Program-made: the position numbers and the translations under genes
Shown: positions 6,896-15,504 of the stretch, piece after piece
Numbering within the stretch: the first letter of the stretch is position 1
How the letters are laid out: every line of letters begins with the position of its first letter
NCBI GenBank assembly: GCA_030640865.1
Contig: DAOWIP010000329.1
Coordinates: 1 to 15,754, forward strand
DNA length: 15,754 nucleotides
Direction: 5' to 3'
From: Sedimentisphaerales bacterium
GTDB taxonomy: Bacteria > Planctomycetota > Phycisphaerae > Sedimentisphaerales > SM23-30
Notes under the pieces: generated by a model
What the model was told of the DNA's origin: nothing
The model's database searches: none
What the model saw: the letters and a program-made list of their open reading frames with translations, nothing else

Positions 6896-8362
6896 TTACG
6901 GCTCATACGCCTCGCCGCACAGGCCCCACTGCGAACTCAATACCGACAAATCCGGCAAATTCACGCAACCCTCGCCGTCTCCGTCTATATTAGCTATATT
7001 TTCTTCATCGCAGGTCAGCCACTCACTCAGCAGAATCGCCAGGTCTTCCATATCCACGCAGCAGTTACCGCTGATATCGGCTTCCGGCCGGTTCTTGCAG
7101 TGGTATTGCAGCCATCCTTTCACCAGGAGCGCCAGATCATCCACCTGTACACATCCGTCCGCGGTCATATCCGTTGTTACCACACACGGGTCGCAGCTCA
7201 TCCATTCACTGGCTAACTGGTTGAAATCGATCAGGTTCGTAATATAATCCCCGTTAAAGTCCGGCAGCGGCTGTTCTCCCAACGACTCTGTCAAATGTAC
7301 CGGCGTACCTTCCTCAACTTCATATCCAGCACACGGATCTTGCGAGATAACATAATATTTTGGAAGTGTCGGATGGTAATCGTAGCCAACCGTTCCCAAT
7401 GTCAAATCTGCGTTCAGAATCGCCAATACCGCTTCCGTATGGGACAGTTCTACCACATCAGGCACCGGTATAAGCTCCGGACCTAATGACAGGACCATAT
7501 CTACGGGCGTATCTTCCGGCACCCACAACCATGCCTCGGGGCTTTGACCCATTACATAACCAATGGGAATAGTATCATGATAATCTTCTGTAAATTCACC
7601 AATATCCAAATCCGCACCGGCAATAGCGATCACAGCGTCCACCTGACTCATACCCACCACGTCCGGCACCTCTACCATAACCCCCGTGTTAATTGTCAGC
7701 AGCGGCCGAAATTCTGCGACGTCTTCACTGCTGGAGAAGCATACAACTGTTGCGGCAACAGGGTTCATTACTATAATAATTCCGTGGTTGGAGCATGGAT
7801 CATCAACCCAGCCCTGCACGAGGTTATTAGGCAGTGGTATTTCAAATTGACCGTTGTCAGAATATGGTGGGAATTCCGGGTCTTCCATACAATAATCGGT
7901 GACCATATTCCCCCTGTCCGTTCCCATCCCCTGGGCTCCCCAAACCGACCAGTCCACATCAGGTGATATTGCATGAATCCAATCGGGCGATTCCCATGCT
8001 CTCAGACATGGATATATATCAAGTGTTGCCAGAACCCATTCTACCACATCATCTTGATAAGTTAGCGTAAGTGTTGCGTTGACAACAGTCTCCTCTTGTG
8101 AAATCTCGGAGATGTCGAATCGAATCAACGTGTTGTACTCCTCGTCGCCGGAGGGATAATCTGCTTGCATCCGCAGACGTGTATTTGGAATGTAGCCGCT
8201 CTCGTGAATGCACTCATCCATACACCCGGAATAGCCCATCTCTCCTTGTCGGAAGGCAAACTCTTCACCGTAAGCCACCTGCATACTTCCGACAGCCGTA
8301 AGCATCAGCGAAACCATCATTATTCCGGCATACTTTTTCATCAATCTTTCTCTCAAAACCAT
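6896..8362 (-). CDS. Secreted DNRLRE-PASTA-dockerin-like protein
   Basis: This 488-residue protein has a Sec signal peptide (basic MVLRERLMKK, hydrophobic 12-29, likely cut after about Gly32). Residues 33-226 look like a DNRLRE domain, with RLRMQADYP, TLIRFDIS and VVNATLTLTYQ typical of these beta-sandwich surface modules. Two PASTA-like units follow (about 230-296 and 298-362), each starting VPDVV with a final pattern P..TPV. The C-terminus has four dockerin-like EF-hand repeats: DFNGDYITNLIDFNQLASEW (368-387), DMTADGCVQVDDLALLVKGW (398-417), DISGNCCVDMEDLAILLSEW (429-448) and NIDGDGEGCVNLPDLSVLSS (458-477). True dockerins have two repeats. The role is likely extracellular, in binding or docking; no catalytic domain is visible. 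AAGGAG lies 8 bases before the ATG. It sits between the platform protein and the pseudopilins, which suggests that it is secreted by or displayed with that system; that is inference. Confidence 0.88.
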   Translation of the reverse strand: MVLRERLMKKYAGIMMVSLMLTAVGSMQVAYGEEFAFRQGEMGYSGCMDECIHESGYIPNTRLRMQADYPSGDEEYNTLIRFDISEISQEETVVNATLTLTYQDDVVEWVLATLDIYPCLRAWESPDWIHAISPDVDWSVWGAQGMGTDRGNMVTDYCMEDPEFPPYSDNGQFEIPLPNNLVQGWVDDPCSNHGIIIVMNPVAATVVCFSSSEDVAEFRPLLTINTGVMVEVPDVVGMSQVDAVIAIAGADLDIGEFTEDYHDTIPIGYVMGQSPEAWLWVPEDTPVDMVLSLGPELIPVPDVVELSHTEAVLAILNADLTLGTVGYDYHPTLPKYYVISQDPCAGYEVEEGTPVHLTESLGEQPLPDFNGDYITNLIDFNQLASEWMSCDPCVVTTDMTADGCVQVDDLALLVKGWLQYHCKNRPEADISGNCCVDMEDLAILLSEWLTCDEENIANIDGDGEGCVNLPDLSVLSSQWGLCGEAYEP

Positions 8363-8433
8363 TCTCTTTTCTCCTTATTCCTGAAATATGACGCCAGCGT
8401 CAAAAGTACTTTGCCCCCTCGATTTTGGGCGGA

Positions 8434-9681
8434 CTAACTAAGGTTCTCGATCATGCTCACCATCGGCATAAACAACGCCACTACGATAAACCCGCAGACG
8501 CCGCCTAAGAACACCACCAGCAGCGGTTCCATCATACTCACCATCGACGCCACCGCAACATCCACTTCGTCATCGTAGTTATCGGCGATCTTCGTCAGCA
8601 TCTTGTCAAGGTCCCCGGTTTCTTCACCCACGTCGATCATATTCACCACAATCGAGTCGCATACTCGCGCTTTTCGCAGCGGCTCTGCGAACGCTTCTCC
8701 TTTTCGGATACTATCATGCACGTTTCCCAGTGCCCGCCGATATACTTCGTTGCCGGCCGTCTCTTTCGTGATATTCAACGCCTCTAATATCGGAACACCA
8801 GCCGCCACCAGCGTACCGAGCGTTCGCGTCCACCGCGCGATACTCGTCCTGCTGATCAATGGGCCGACGCCGGGTATCTTTATATTCACCGAATCCAGCA
8901 CATAGCGACCCGACTCACTCAGGCGTATCAGGCGTATCAACATAATAATTCCTACCGGCATACCTAACAGCCACGCCCAGCCGTATTGTTTCGCTATCCA
9001 GTCCGAAACTTCCAGCAGCGTACTCGTTACCGCCGGCAGTTCCATATCGAGGTCCCCGAAAATCTTCTGGAACTTCGGCACCACGACGATCATAATTCCC
9101 ATCACAATACCCATCGCGATTGTCAGTACGCATATCGGATAGATCATCGCACCGACAACCTTGCGTTTCAGCCTCTGGGCCTTCTCCATAAAATCCGCCA
9201 GACGGTTCAGAATCAAATCCAGTACACCGCCCGCTTCGCCTGCCGACACCATATTTGTGTATAGATTATTGAAGGTCTTCGGATACCTCGCCATCGCTTC
9301 TGACAGCGTAGCTCCTGATTCTACGTCGTCAGCCACGGCTCGGCAAACATTTTTGAGTGTCCCCGGCTTTTGTTGCTGTTCAAGAATACGTAGTGAACGA
9401 AGAATCGGAAGGCCCGCGTCCTGCAGCGTACTCAACTGACGTGTAAATTGCGTCAGCATCTTTACTTGTACCTTGCCGCCTGTCCCTCGCGCTCGCTGAG
9501 GACCTTTCGCCTTGGCGCTTTCGGACTTCGCGCGACGTCGGCCGCCTTTCTCGCGTATCTTCGTCGGAAAATAGCCTAAGTTACGAATCTTGCTGATCGC
9601 TTCTTCGTTGCTCAGGGCCTCTATTACATCCTTGACTTCCTTGCCCTTCGCGTCCATTGCTTCATAATGATAAGTAGGCAT
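8434..9681 (-). CDS. gspF: Inner-membrane platform protein of PilC/GspF family
   Basis: PilC/GspF proteins form the membrane base on which the assembly ATPase adds or removes pilin subunits. The 415-residue length is normal. A short N-terminal domain (MPTYHYEAMDAKGKEVKDVI) is followed by a basic Lys/Arg/Ala linker (44-72). Two T2SF helical domains follow (about 75-200 and 278-400), with repeated signatures: LSTLQDAGLPILRSLRIL and GEAGGVLD in the first, LGTLVAAGVPILEALNIT and GEETGDLD in the second. Three membrane helices are predicted (about 180-202, 233-252, 384-408). GAGG lies 7 bases before the ATG. It follows the ATPase 9904-11652 and probably works with it. Whether the system is closer to T4P or T2SS cannot be decided from this protein alone. 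Confidence 0.95.
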   Translation of the reverse strand: MPTYHYEAMDAKGKEVKDVIEALSNEEAISKIRNLGYFPTKIREKGGRRRAKSESAKAKGPQRARGTGGKVQVKMLTQFTRQLSTLQDAGLPILRSLRILEQQQKPGTLKNVCRAVADDVESGATLSEAMARYPKTFNNLYTNMVSAGEAGGVLDLILNRLADFMEKAQRLKRKVVGAMIYPICVLTIAMGIVMGIMIVVVPKFQKIFGDLDMELPAVTSTLLEVSDWIAKQYGWAWLLGMPVGIIMLIRLIRLSESGRYVLDSVNIKIPGVGPLISRTSIARWTRTLGTLVAAGVPILEALNITKETAGNEVYRRALGNVHDSIRKGEAFAEPLRKARVCDSIVVNMIDVGEETGDLDKMLTKIADNYDDEVDVAVASMVSMMEPLLVVFLGGVCGFIVVALFMPMVSMIENLS

Positions 9682-9703
9682 AACAACACCTCTCTTTTAT
9701 CTT

Positions 9704-9720
9704 GTAACAAAACTCCAGTT
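9704..9720. repeat. Short word shared with the 80-bp repeat region
   Basis: GTAACAAAACTCCAGTT here is nearly the same as GTTACCAAAACTCCAGTT at 11830-11847, right after the first 80-bp repeat. It may be a fragment of a longer dispersed unit. Confidence 0.3.
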
Positions 9721-9759
9721 GTAACTAATTCCTGTTGCGTAAAATGAAACAAAGTGTGC

Positions 9760-9778
9760 CACGGCCGTATCGGCCGTG
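9760..9778. repeat. Perfect hairpin CACGGCCG-TAT-CGGCCGTG
   Basis: An 8-bp GC-rich stem with a TAT loop lies in the gap between the ATPase gene at 9904 and the platform gene. A T run follows only on the plus strand, where there is no gene, so it is unlikely to be a terminator for the minus-strand genes. Related TAT-loop hairpins lie at 2808-2842. Confidence 0.55.
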
Positions 9779-9786
9779 TTTTCTTC

Positions 9787-9903
9787 CATTCGATGTTGAA
9801 CGTTCGATCTTCTTTTCTTTTCTTTTCTTCTGTCTTCTGTCTTCTGTTTTCTGTCTTCTGAATTCTGAATTCTGAATTCTGAATTCTTCTTCTCTCCTCT
9901 TCT
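9787..9903. repeat. Heptanucleotide repeat tract after the 9904-11652 ATPase gene
   Basis: GATGTTGAACGTTCGAT words (9791-9808) lead into CTTTT pentamers, TCTTCTG heptamers (about 9825-9860) and four TCTGAAT heptamers (9857-9886), then CTTCT words up to the stop codon. This is the clearest 7-base periodicity in the window. Confidence 0.75.
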
Positions 9904-11652
9904 CTACGCTTCTTCCAGTATTGTTTCCTTCACTACTTCTTCGATCGTCGTCAACCCCTCTAATATAGCTGTAATCCCAGACTCTCGCAGTGCGCTCATT
10001 CCTTTTTTCAGAGCCTTATCACGTAATATATTCGTTGACGACCGTTGCATTATCGATTCTCGTATATCGTCGTCCAGTTCCATAATCTCGTATAGGCCCA
10101 TTCGGCCTTTATACCCCGTATTATTGCAATAGTCGCATCCTTTACCGTAATAGAACTGTTTGCCCGCCACTTTGTCCGGCGTCAGCTCCAGTTCCATCAG
10201 GGCTTCTTCGGTTGGCTGAAATGCTGTTCGGCAGTTATTGCAAATCTTGCGAACCAGTCGTTGACCTACTATCCCTTCCATCGTCGCTGTTATCAGAAAC
10301 GGCTCCAGCCCCAAATCCAGCAAACGTGCGATCGAACTGGGAGAATCGTTTGTGTGCAGTGTCGAAAATACCAAATGGCCCGTCAGGGCCGACTGCACCG
10401 CAATCTGAGCCGTTTCCAGATCGCGAATCTCGCCTACAAGGATAATGTCCGGGTCTTGGCGCAGAATACTGCGAAGGCATCTCGCGAACGTAAGGCCGAT
10501 TTCCGACCGAATCTGGACCTGGATTATCCCGTCTATATCGTATTCTACCGGATCTTCCGTCGTAATCAGTTTGGACTCCACTTTGTTAAGTTCGCTCAGT
10601 GCCGAGTATAGTGTCGTCGTCTTGCCGCTACCCGTCGGACCGGTAACAATAACTATGCCGTTGGGTTTGCTGATTAGCCGACGGAATGTACTGATTTCTT
10701 CAGGCAGCATTCCTAAACGATCCAGGTCTAATTGCACCTGCATCCTGTCCAGAACACGCAACACCACGCTTTCACCGAACATCGTCGGCAATACTGACAC
10801 ACGCAAATCCACCGGCCTGCCCTGTACTACCAGTGGTATCCTGCCGTCCTGCGGCATACGGCGTTCAGCTATATCGAGGTTTGCCATAACCTTCAGGCGG
10901 GAGCTTAGTGCCACTGCTATATGTCTTGGCGGCGGAATCATCTCGTACAGCACTCCGTCGATACGGTAGCGCATCTTGAACTCCGTCTCGAACGGCTCAA
11001 AATGAATATCGGACGCCTTATCGCGTATCGCCTGCAGCAGCACCAGGTTTAGTAATCGTTTTACCGGATTCGAATTGGCCAAATCTCGCAGCTCGTTCAG
11101 ATCGATGCTTTCGCCGCGATCCTTGAATTCCGCCAGAAATTCATCTTCGCTCAGCTCTCCGATCAGTTCACCGATGCTCTCGGCTTTGCCGCTGTAATAG
11201 CGACCCAGAGCCTGCTCCAGTTGATCCGTATCTGTAATCATCGCCTTAATACTATAACCCAGCAATGTTCGCAGATCGTCTGTCGCGCGAAAATTGCTCG
11301 CCGTATCCATCGCTATTGTCAGCGTATTCGACGACTCGTCATATTCCACTGGTAATACTCGGTAGGTCATTGCCATTTGGGCCGTTATCTGACCTATAAT
11401 ATTATCCGCGACATCAATATTGGACAGGTCTATATAGGTCATCCCCAACTGGAACGCCAGTCCCAGGTTCAGGTCTTTATCTGTTATGTAACCCAGGTCC
11501 AGCAATACCTGACCTATCGGTATCGCCGTGGCCGACTCTTTCTGAACGCTTAGTGCCTTATGTACTTTATCACGGGTAATCTTACCCATCTTGATAAGCA
11601 CTCGGCCCAGCGGTCGGCCTTTCAACTGTTCTATCGGTGGCATCTTTGCCAT
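9904..11652 (-). CDS. gspE: GspE/PilB-type assembly ATPase (first of two)
   Basis: This hexameric cytoplasmic ATPase drives pseudopilus or pilus polymerisation. The 582-residue product has an N-terminal MshEN/GspE-II region (about 10-150, with PLGRVLIKMG and PIGQVLLDLGYIT), then the catalytic half. Motifs: ASDIHFEP (213-220), Walker A GPTGSGKT (338-345), Asp box TTEDPVEY (364-371), Walker B DIILVGE with Glu408, and His box TGHLVFSTLHTND (424-436). A tetracysteine zinc site has Cys471, Cys474, Cys506 and Cys509. All catalytic motifs are intact. AGGA lies 10 bases before the ATG. It is followed, after 222 bases of repeats, by the platform gene, its likely partner. The long MshEN part is of the type that can bind cyclic di-GMP, but I cannot confirm the binding motif. 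Confidence 0.96.
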   Translation of the reverse strand: MAKMPPIEQLKGRPLGRVLIKMGKITRDKVHKALSVQKESATAIPIGQVLLDLGYITDKDLNLGLAFQLGMTYIDLSNIDVADNIIGQITAQMAMTYRVLPVEYDESSNTLTIAMDTASNFRATDDLRTLLGYSIKAMITDTDQLEQALGRYYSGKAESIGELIGELSEDEFLAEFKDRGESIDLNELRDLANSNPVKRLLNLVLLQAIRDKASDIHFEPFETEFKMRYRIDGVLYEMIPPPRHIAVALSSRLKVMANLDIAERRMPQDGRIPLVVQGRPVDLRVSVLPTMFGESVVLRVLDRMQVQLDLDRLGMLPEEISTFRRLISKPNGIVIVTGPTGSGKTTTLYSALSELNKVESKLITTEDPVEYDIDGIIQVQIRSEIGLTFARCLRSILRQDPDIILVGEIRDLETAQIAVQSALTGHLVFSTLHTNDSPSSIARLLDLGLEPFLITATMEGIVGQRLVRKICNNCRTAFQPTEEALMELELTPDKVAGKQFYYGKGCDYCNNTGYKGRMGLYEIMELDDDIRESIMQRSSTNILRDKALKKGMSALRESGITAILEGLTTIEEVVKETILEEA

Positions 11653-11680
11653 AAACTCAATTTCCTAACCAGTATTTTTG

Positions 11681-11733
11681 CTGTCAAAATCGGCGGGGTT
11701 CTTCTGTAGGGTGGGGTCTTACCCCACACGTTT
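11681..11733. repeat. Hairpin repeat family A, copy 3
   Basis: TGTAGG, stem GTGGGGT (11711-11717), loop CTT and ACCCCAC (11721-11727), then ACGTTTA. It is preceded by GGGGTTCTTC, identical to the lead of copy 2, and by a degenerate GCTGTCAAAATCGGCGGGG unit (11681-11698). A related AGCCCTCGCTGTCAAGCG unit follows at 11739-11756. Confidence 0.65.
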
Positions 11734-11755
11734 ATTTAGCCCTCGCTGTCAAGCG

Positions 11756-11835
11756 TTGGGTGGCACCTTTCTGTATTTCAGAGAGGTGCTCTTGCGCAAT
11801 TTTTCTAAATTGCCACAGATGGCTAAAATGTTACC
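11756..11835. repeat. 80-bp direct repeat E, copy 1
   Basis: It starts TTGGGTGGCACC and ends GGCTAAAATGTTACC. It differs from copy 2 (11951-12029) at about three substitutions and one T deletion. Inside, GAGAGGTGCTC follows CACCTTTC, an imperfect GGCACCTTTCTG / CAGAGAGGTGCT inverted repeat that can fold as a hairpin. The 524-base gap 11653-12176 holds no supportable gene; small frames there only translate this repeat. Confidence 0.75.
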
Positions 11836-11898
11836 AAAACTCCAGTTTATACTATATTATACAGCCGCCACCTCGAATCGACCATTATTGCGGTGTTT

Positions 11899-11912
11899 GT
11901 AACATTTTAGCC
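11899..11912. repeat. Inverted copy of the repeat E end
   Basis: GTAACATTTTAGCC is the exact reverse complement of GGCTAAAATGTTAC at the ends of both repeat E copies (11821-11834 and 12015-12028). The 92-base piece 11821-11912 is therefore bounded by perfect 14-bp inverted repeats, as a miniature element would be. Confidence 0.55.
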
Positions 11913-11950
11913 AAATGTAGCACAAGCTCCCGGCTTGCGATTAAAACCTC

Positions 11951-12029
11951 TTGGGTGGCACCTTTCTGTATTTCAGAGAGGTGCTCTTGCACAATTTTCT
12001 AAATCGCCGCAGATGGCTAAAATGTTACC
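11951..12029. repeat. 80-bp direct repeat E, copy 2
   Basis: A 79-base copy of repeat E, 195 bases after copy 1 and in the same orientation. The pair bounds a piece that could be lost by recombination. A short CAAGC...GCTTG hairpin (11923-11937) lies just before it. Confidence 0.75.
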
Positions 12030-12078
12030 GGTGTTTTAATATCTTTCCAGTTTTTCAACAGTTTCTTTATTTATTTTA

Positions 12079-12178
12079 TTAGCGTCAATTCGCGTTCATT
12101 CGCGGTTTCTTCTTCTCTTATATCTTCTGTTTTTCTCTTTTCTCACAACTCACCACTCACCACCCACAACTCACCACT
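12079..12178. repeat. Low-complexity and heptamer tract after pilT
   Basis: AGCGTCAATTCGCGTTCATT words (12081-12106) are followed by CTTCT words and then by CTCACAA/CTCACCA/CCCACAA heptamers (12141-12178) that run up to and include the pilT stop. The arrangement matches 6786-6895 after the dockerin gene. Confidence 0.65.
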
Positions 12179-13322
12179 ATTTCCTCATTATCTCGTCCAG
12201 TTCACCATCGACTGACTTCTCTTCCTTGCCCTTCTCACTTGGGCCTAAGGTTTGACCGGCCTTTTTCAGTTTCTCACCTATCTCATGCGGCTCACGGGCA
12301 TGATTAAGCATCTCTTCTTTATCGATAAGCTTGTTATTGTATAGTTGCCATAAATGGTCGTCCATCAACTGCATAGCGAACTTTTTACCTGTCTGGATGG
12401 CCGAATTGATACGGTAGGTCTTATTTTCTCGAATCAGGTTCGCGATAGCCGGCGTAATAACCATAAACTCGTATGCCGCCACTCGTCCTTTGCCTCCTTT
12501 TTTACGGCACAGAGCCTGGCTCAATACTGCGATCAGGTTCGTGGAAAGCTGTACTCTGATTTGTTCTTGTTGATTCACTGGAAACGCGTCTATGATACGT
12601 GTAATTGTTCCCTGGCAACCGGTTGTATGTACTGTACTGAACACCAGGTGGCCTGTTTCTGCCGCCCGTACCGCCGCTTCGATGGTTTCGAGGTCTCGCA
12701 ACTCGCCAACCAGTATTACGTCCGGGTCCTGGCGCAGCACTCGCCGCAGGGCCTCTGCGAAGGTAGGAACATCAATACCCACTTCACGCTGATTGATTAT
12801 CGATTTCTTGTGATACTGATAGTATTCTATTGGGTCTTCTACGGTAATAATATGACGGTCAGCGTTCTCGTTAATATAGTTAATCATGGTCGCCAGGGTT
12901 GTCGTTTTTCCGCTGCCGGTAGGACCTGTAACCAGGAACATCCCTTGAGGCCGCAGGCAAAGAGTTGATATTATCTTTGGCAGACCAATTTGTTCGAACG
13001 TCAACAGTTCGTTGGGGATCAGACGAAGTACCAGGCTCAGTTCACCTCGTTGACGAAACACAGATACTCTGAAGCGTCCTTTGTCGCCGAAGGCAAAACC
13101 AAAGTCGGTTGTTCCTTCTTCCTGCAACTCTTGTTGGTTACGGTCGGGCGTTATGCTTTTCATCAGGCCTGCCGTATCGTCTCCGTCCAGCACTTTTGTT
13201 TCCAGGCTTCGCAGATTACCGTGCAGTCGCAGCACCGGTGGTCGGCCCGTAACAAAATGAATATCTGATGCGCCCTGTTTTATGCAGGTCTCCAACACTC
13301 TGTCAATATGTATCCTCGACAT
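12177..13322 (-). CDS. pilT: PilT-type pilus retraction ATPase
   Basis: PilT hexamers depolymerise type IV pili to power retraction (twitching, DNA uptake). The 381-residue product has the PilT N-terminus (IKQGASDIHFVTGRPPVLRL), Walker A GPTGSGKT (133-140), Asp box ITVEDPIEY (159-167), Walker B DVILVGE with Glu207, His box TGHLVFSTVHTTG and the C-terminal AIANLIRE (292-299), close to the PilT hallmark AIRNLIRE. It lacks the zinc tetracysteine, as PilT does. The tail beyond 350 is charged (Lys/Glu) and longer than usual. AAGG lies 9 bases before the ATG. Placed between two GspE/PilB-type ATPases, it argues for a retractile pilus rather than a pure T2SS. Confidence 0.95.
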   Translation of the reverse strand: MSRIHIDRVLETCIKQGASDIHFVTGRPPVLRLHGNLRSLETKVLDGDDTAGLMKSITPDRNQQELQEEGTTDFGFAFGDKGRFRVSVFRQRGELSLVLRLIPNELLTFEQIGLPKIISTLCLRPQGMFLVTGPTGSGKTTTLATMINYINENADRHIITVEDPIEYYQYHKKSIINQREVGIDVPTFAEALRRVLRQDPDVILVGELRDLETIEAAVRAAETGHLVFSTVHTTGCQGTITRIIDAFPVNQQEQIRVQLSTNLIAVLSQALCRKKGGKGRVAAYEFMVITPAIANLIRENKTYRINSAIQTGKKFAMQLMDDHLWQLYNNKLIDKEEMLNHAREPHEIGEKLKKAGQTLGPSEKGKEEKSVDGELDEIMRK

Positions 13323-13333
13323 CTTATTCTACC

Positions 13334-13370
13334 TTAAAAAAACCTGTGCCGCAGGCATCTCGCCTGCAGC
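13334..13370. repeat. Hairpin repeat family B, copy 2
   Basis: CCTGTGCC, then GCAGGC (13351-13356) and GCCTGC (13362-13367). One G-to-A change shortens the stem relative to the other copies. It lies just upstream of the pilT ribosome binding site. Confidence 0.6.
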
Positions 13371-13377
13371 CTTGCAA

Positions 13378-13437
13378 CCTTGTACCGCAGGCGTCTCGCC
13401 TGCAGTCTTGTAGGGTGGGGTTTTACCCCACGCGTTT
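13378..13437. repeat. Family B copy 3 joined to family A copy 4
   Basis: TGTACC, stem GCAGGCG (13387-13393) / CGCCTGC (13397-13403), then directly TTGTAGG with stem GTGGGGT (13415-13421) / ACCCCAC (13425-13431) and GCGTTT. With copy 2 of B this makes three consecutive hairpins between gspE (13574) and pilT. The 251-base gap holds no gene. Confidence 0.65.
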
Positions 13438-13439
13438 CT

Positions 13440-13573
13440 ATGAATTCTTCTTCTCTTCCTTCGTTATCTTCTGTTCAATTTTTTCTCTTCTCTTTTTTCT
13501 TTTCTGTCTTCTGAATTCTGAATTCTTCTTTTCTCTTCTTCACTTTATCATTGTTTATTTTACATTTTACATT
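13440..13573. repeat. Pyrimidine heptamer tract after the 13574-15301 ATPase gene
   Basis: TGAATTCTTC, CTTCT and TCTTCTG words (13440-13545) and then TTTTACA heptamers (13556-13576) reach the stop codon of the ATPase gene. Confidence 0.6.
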
Positions 13574-15301
<1,728 letters not shown>

Positions 15302-15368
15302 AGTTGACAGGCGGCTCCTACGTTATAAGTTCTTGTACCTACAGATGATATACTATGGTGTGTCGGCT

Positions 15369-15383
15369 GTCGGACTGTCCGAC
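15369..15383. promoter_or_regulatory. Small perfect dyad in the leader of the pilus cluster
   Basis: GTCGGA-CTG-TCCGAC, a 6-bp stem with a 3-base loop, lies 68 bases upstream of the first ATPase start. It could be a leader hairpin or protein site; nothing more can be said. Confidence 0.3.
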
Positions 15384-15435
15384 CAAGGGTGGGTCGCGGT
15401 CGCAAACAAGTCCGTCTGGCTGGTAATTAAAGCAA

Positions 15436-15460
15436 GTATATGTACCGTAAACACATATAC
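15436..15460. promoter_or_regulatory. Dyad next to the cluster promoter, possible operator
   Basis: GTATATGT (15436-15443) and ACATATAC (15453-15460) are perfect 8-base arms with a 9-base spacer. The site lies just downstream of the predicted transcription start from the promoter at 15475-15504, a usual place for a repressor. Confidence 0.45.
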
Positions 15461-15474
15461 CAATCCACCTCTGT

Positions 15475-15504
15475 ATTGTACGCTAAATGTCTATACAGAG
15501 TCAA
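15475..15504 (-). promoter_or_regulatory. Sigma70-like promoter for the pilus/secretion cluster
   Basis: On the minus strand, -35 TTGACT (15504-15499, 5 of 6), an 18-base spacer and -10 TACAAT (15480-15475, 5 of 6). The start of transcription would be near 15467, about 165 bases before the ATG at 15301. The rest of the 453-base region to the right edge is A/T-rich with no supportable gene. Confidence 0.5.

Noticed and set aside
9825..9886. 7-base periodic tract considered as a CRISPR array
   Set aside because: The unit is far too short and there are no spacers; it is a microsatellite.
11678..12002. Small plus-strand frames in the gap between the 9904 ATPase and pilT
   Set aside because: They translate the 80-bp repeat twice (the peptide APFCISERCSC recurs), which shows repeat content and not a gene.
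15303..15331. TTGACA on the plus strand with TATAAG downstream
   Set aside because: The spacer is only 14 bases and no plus-strand gene follows.
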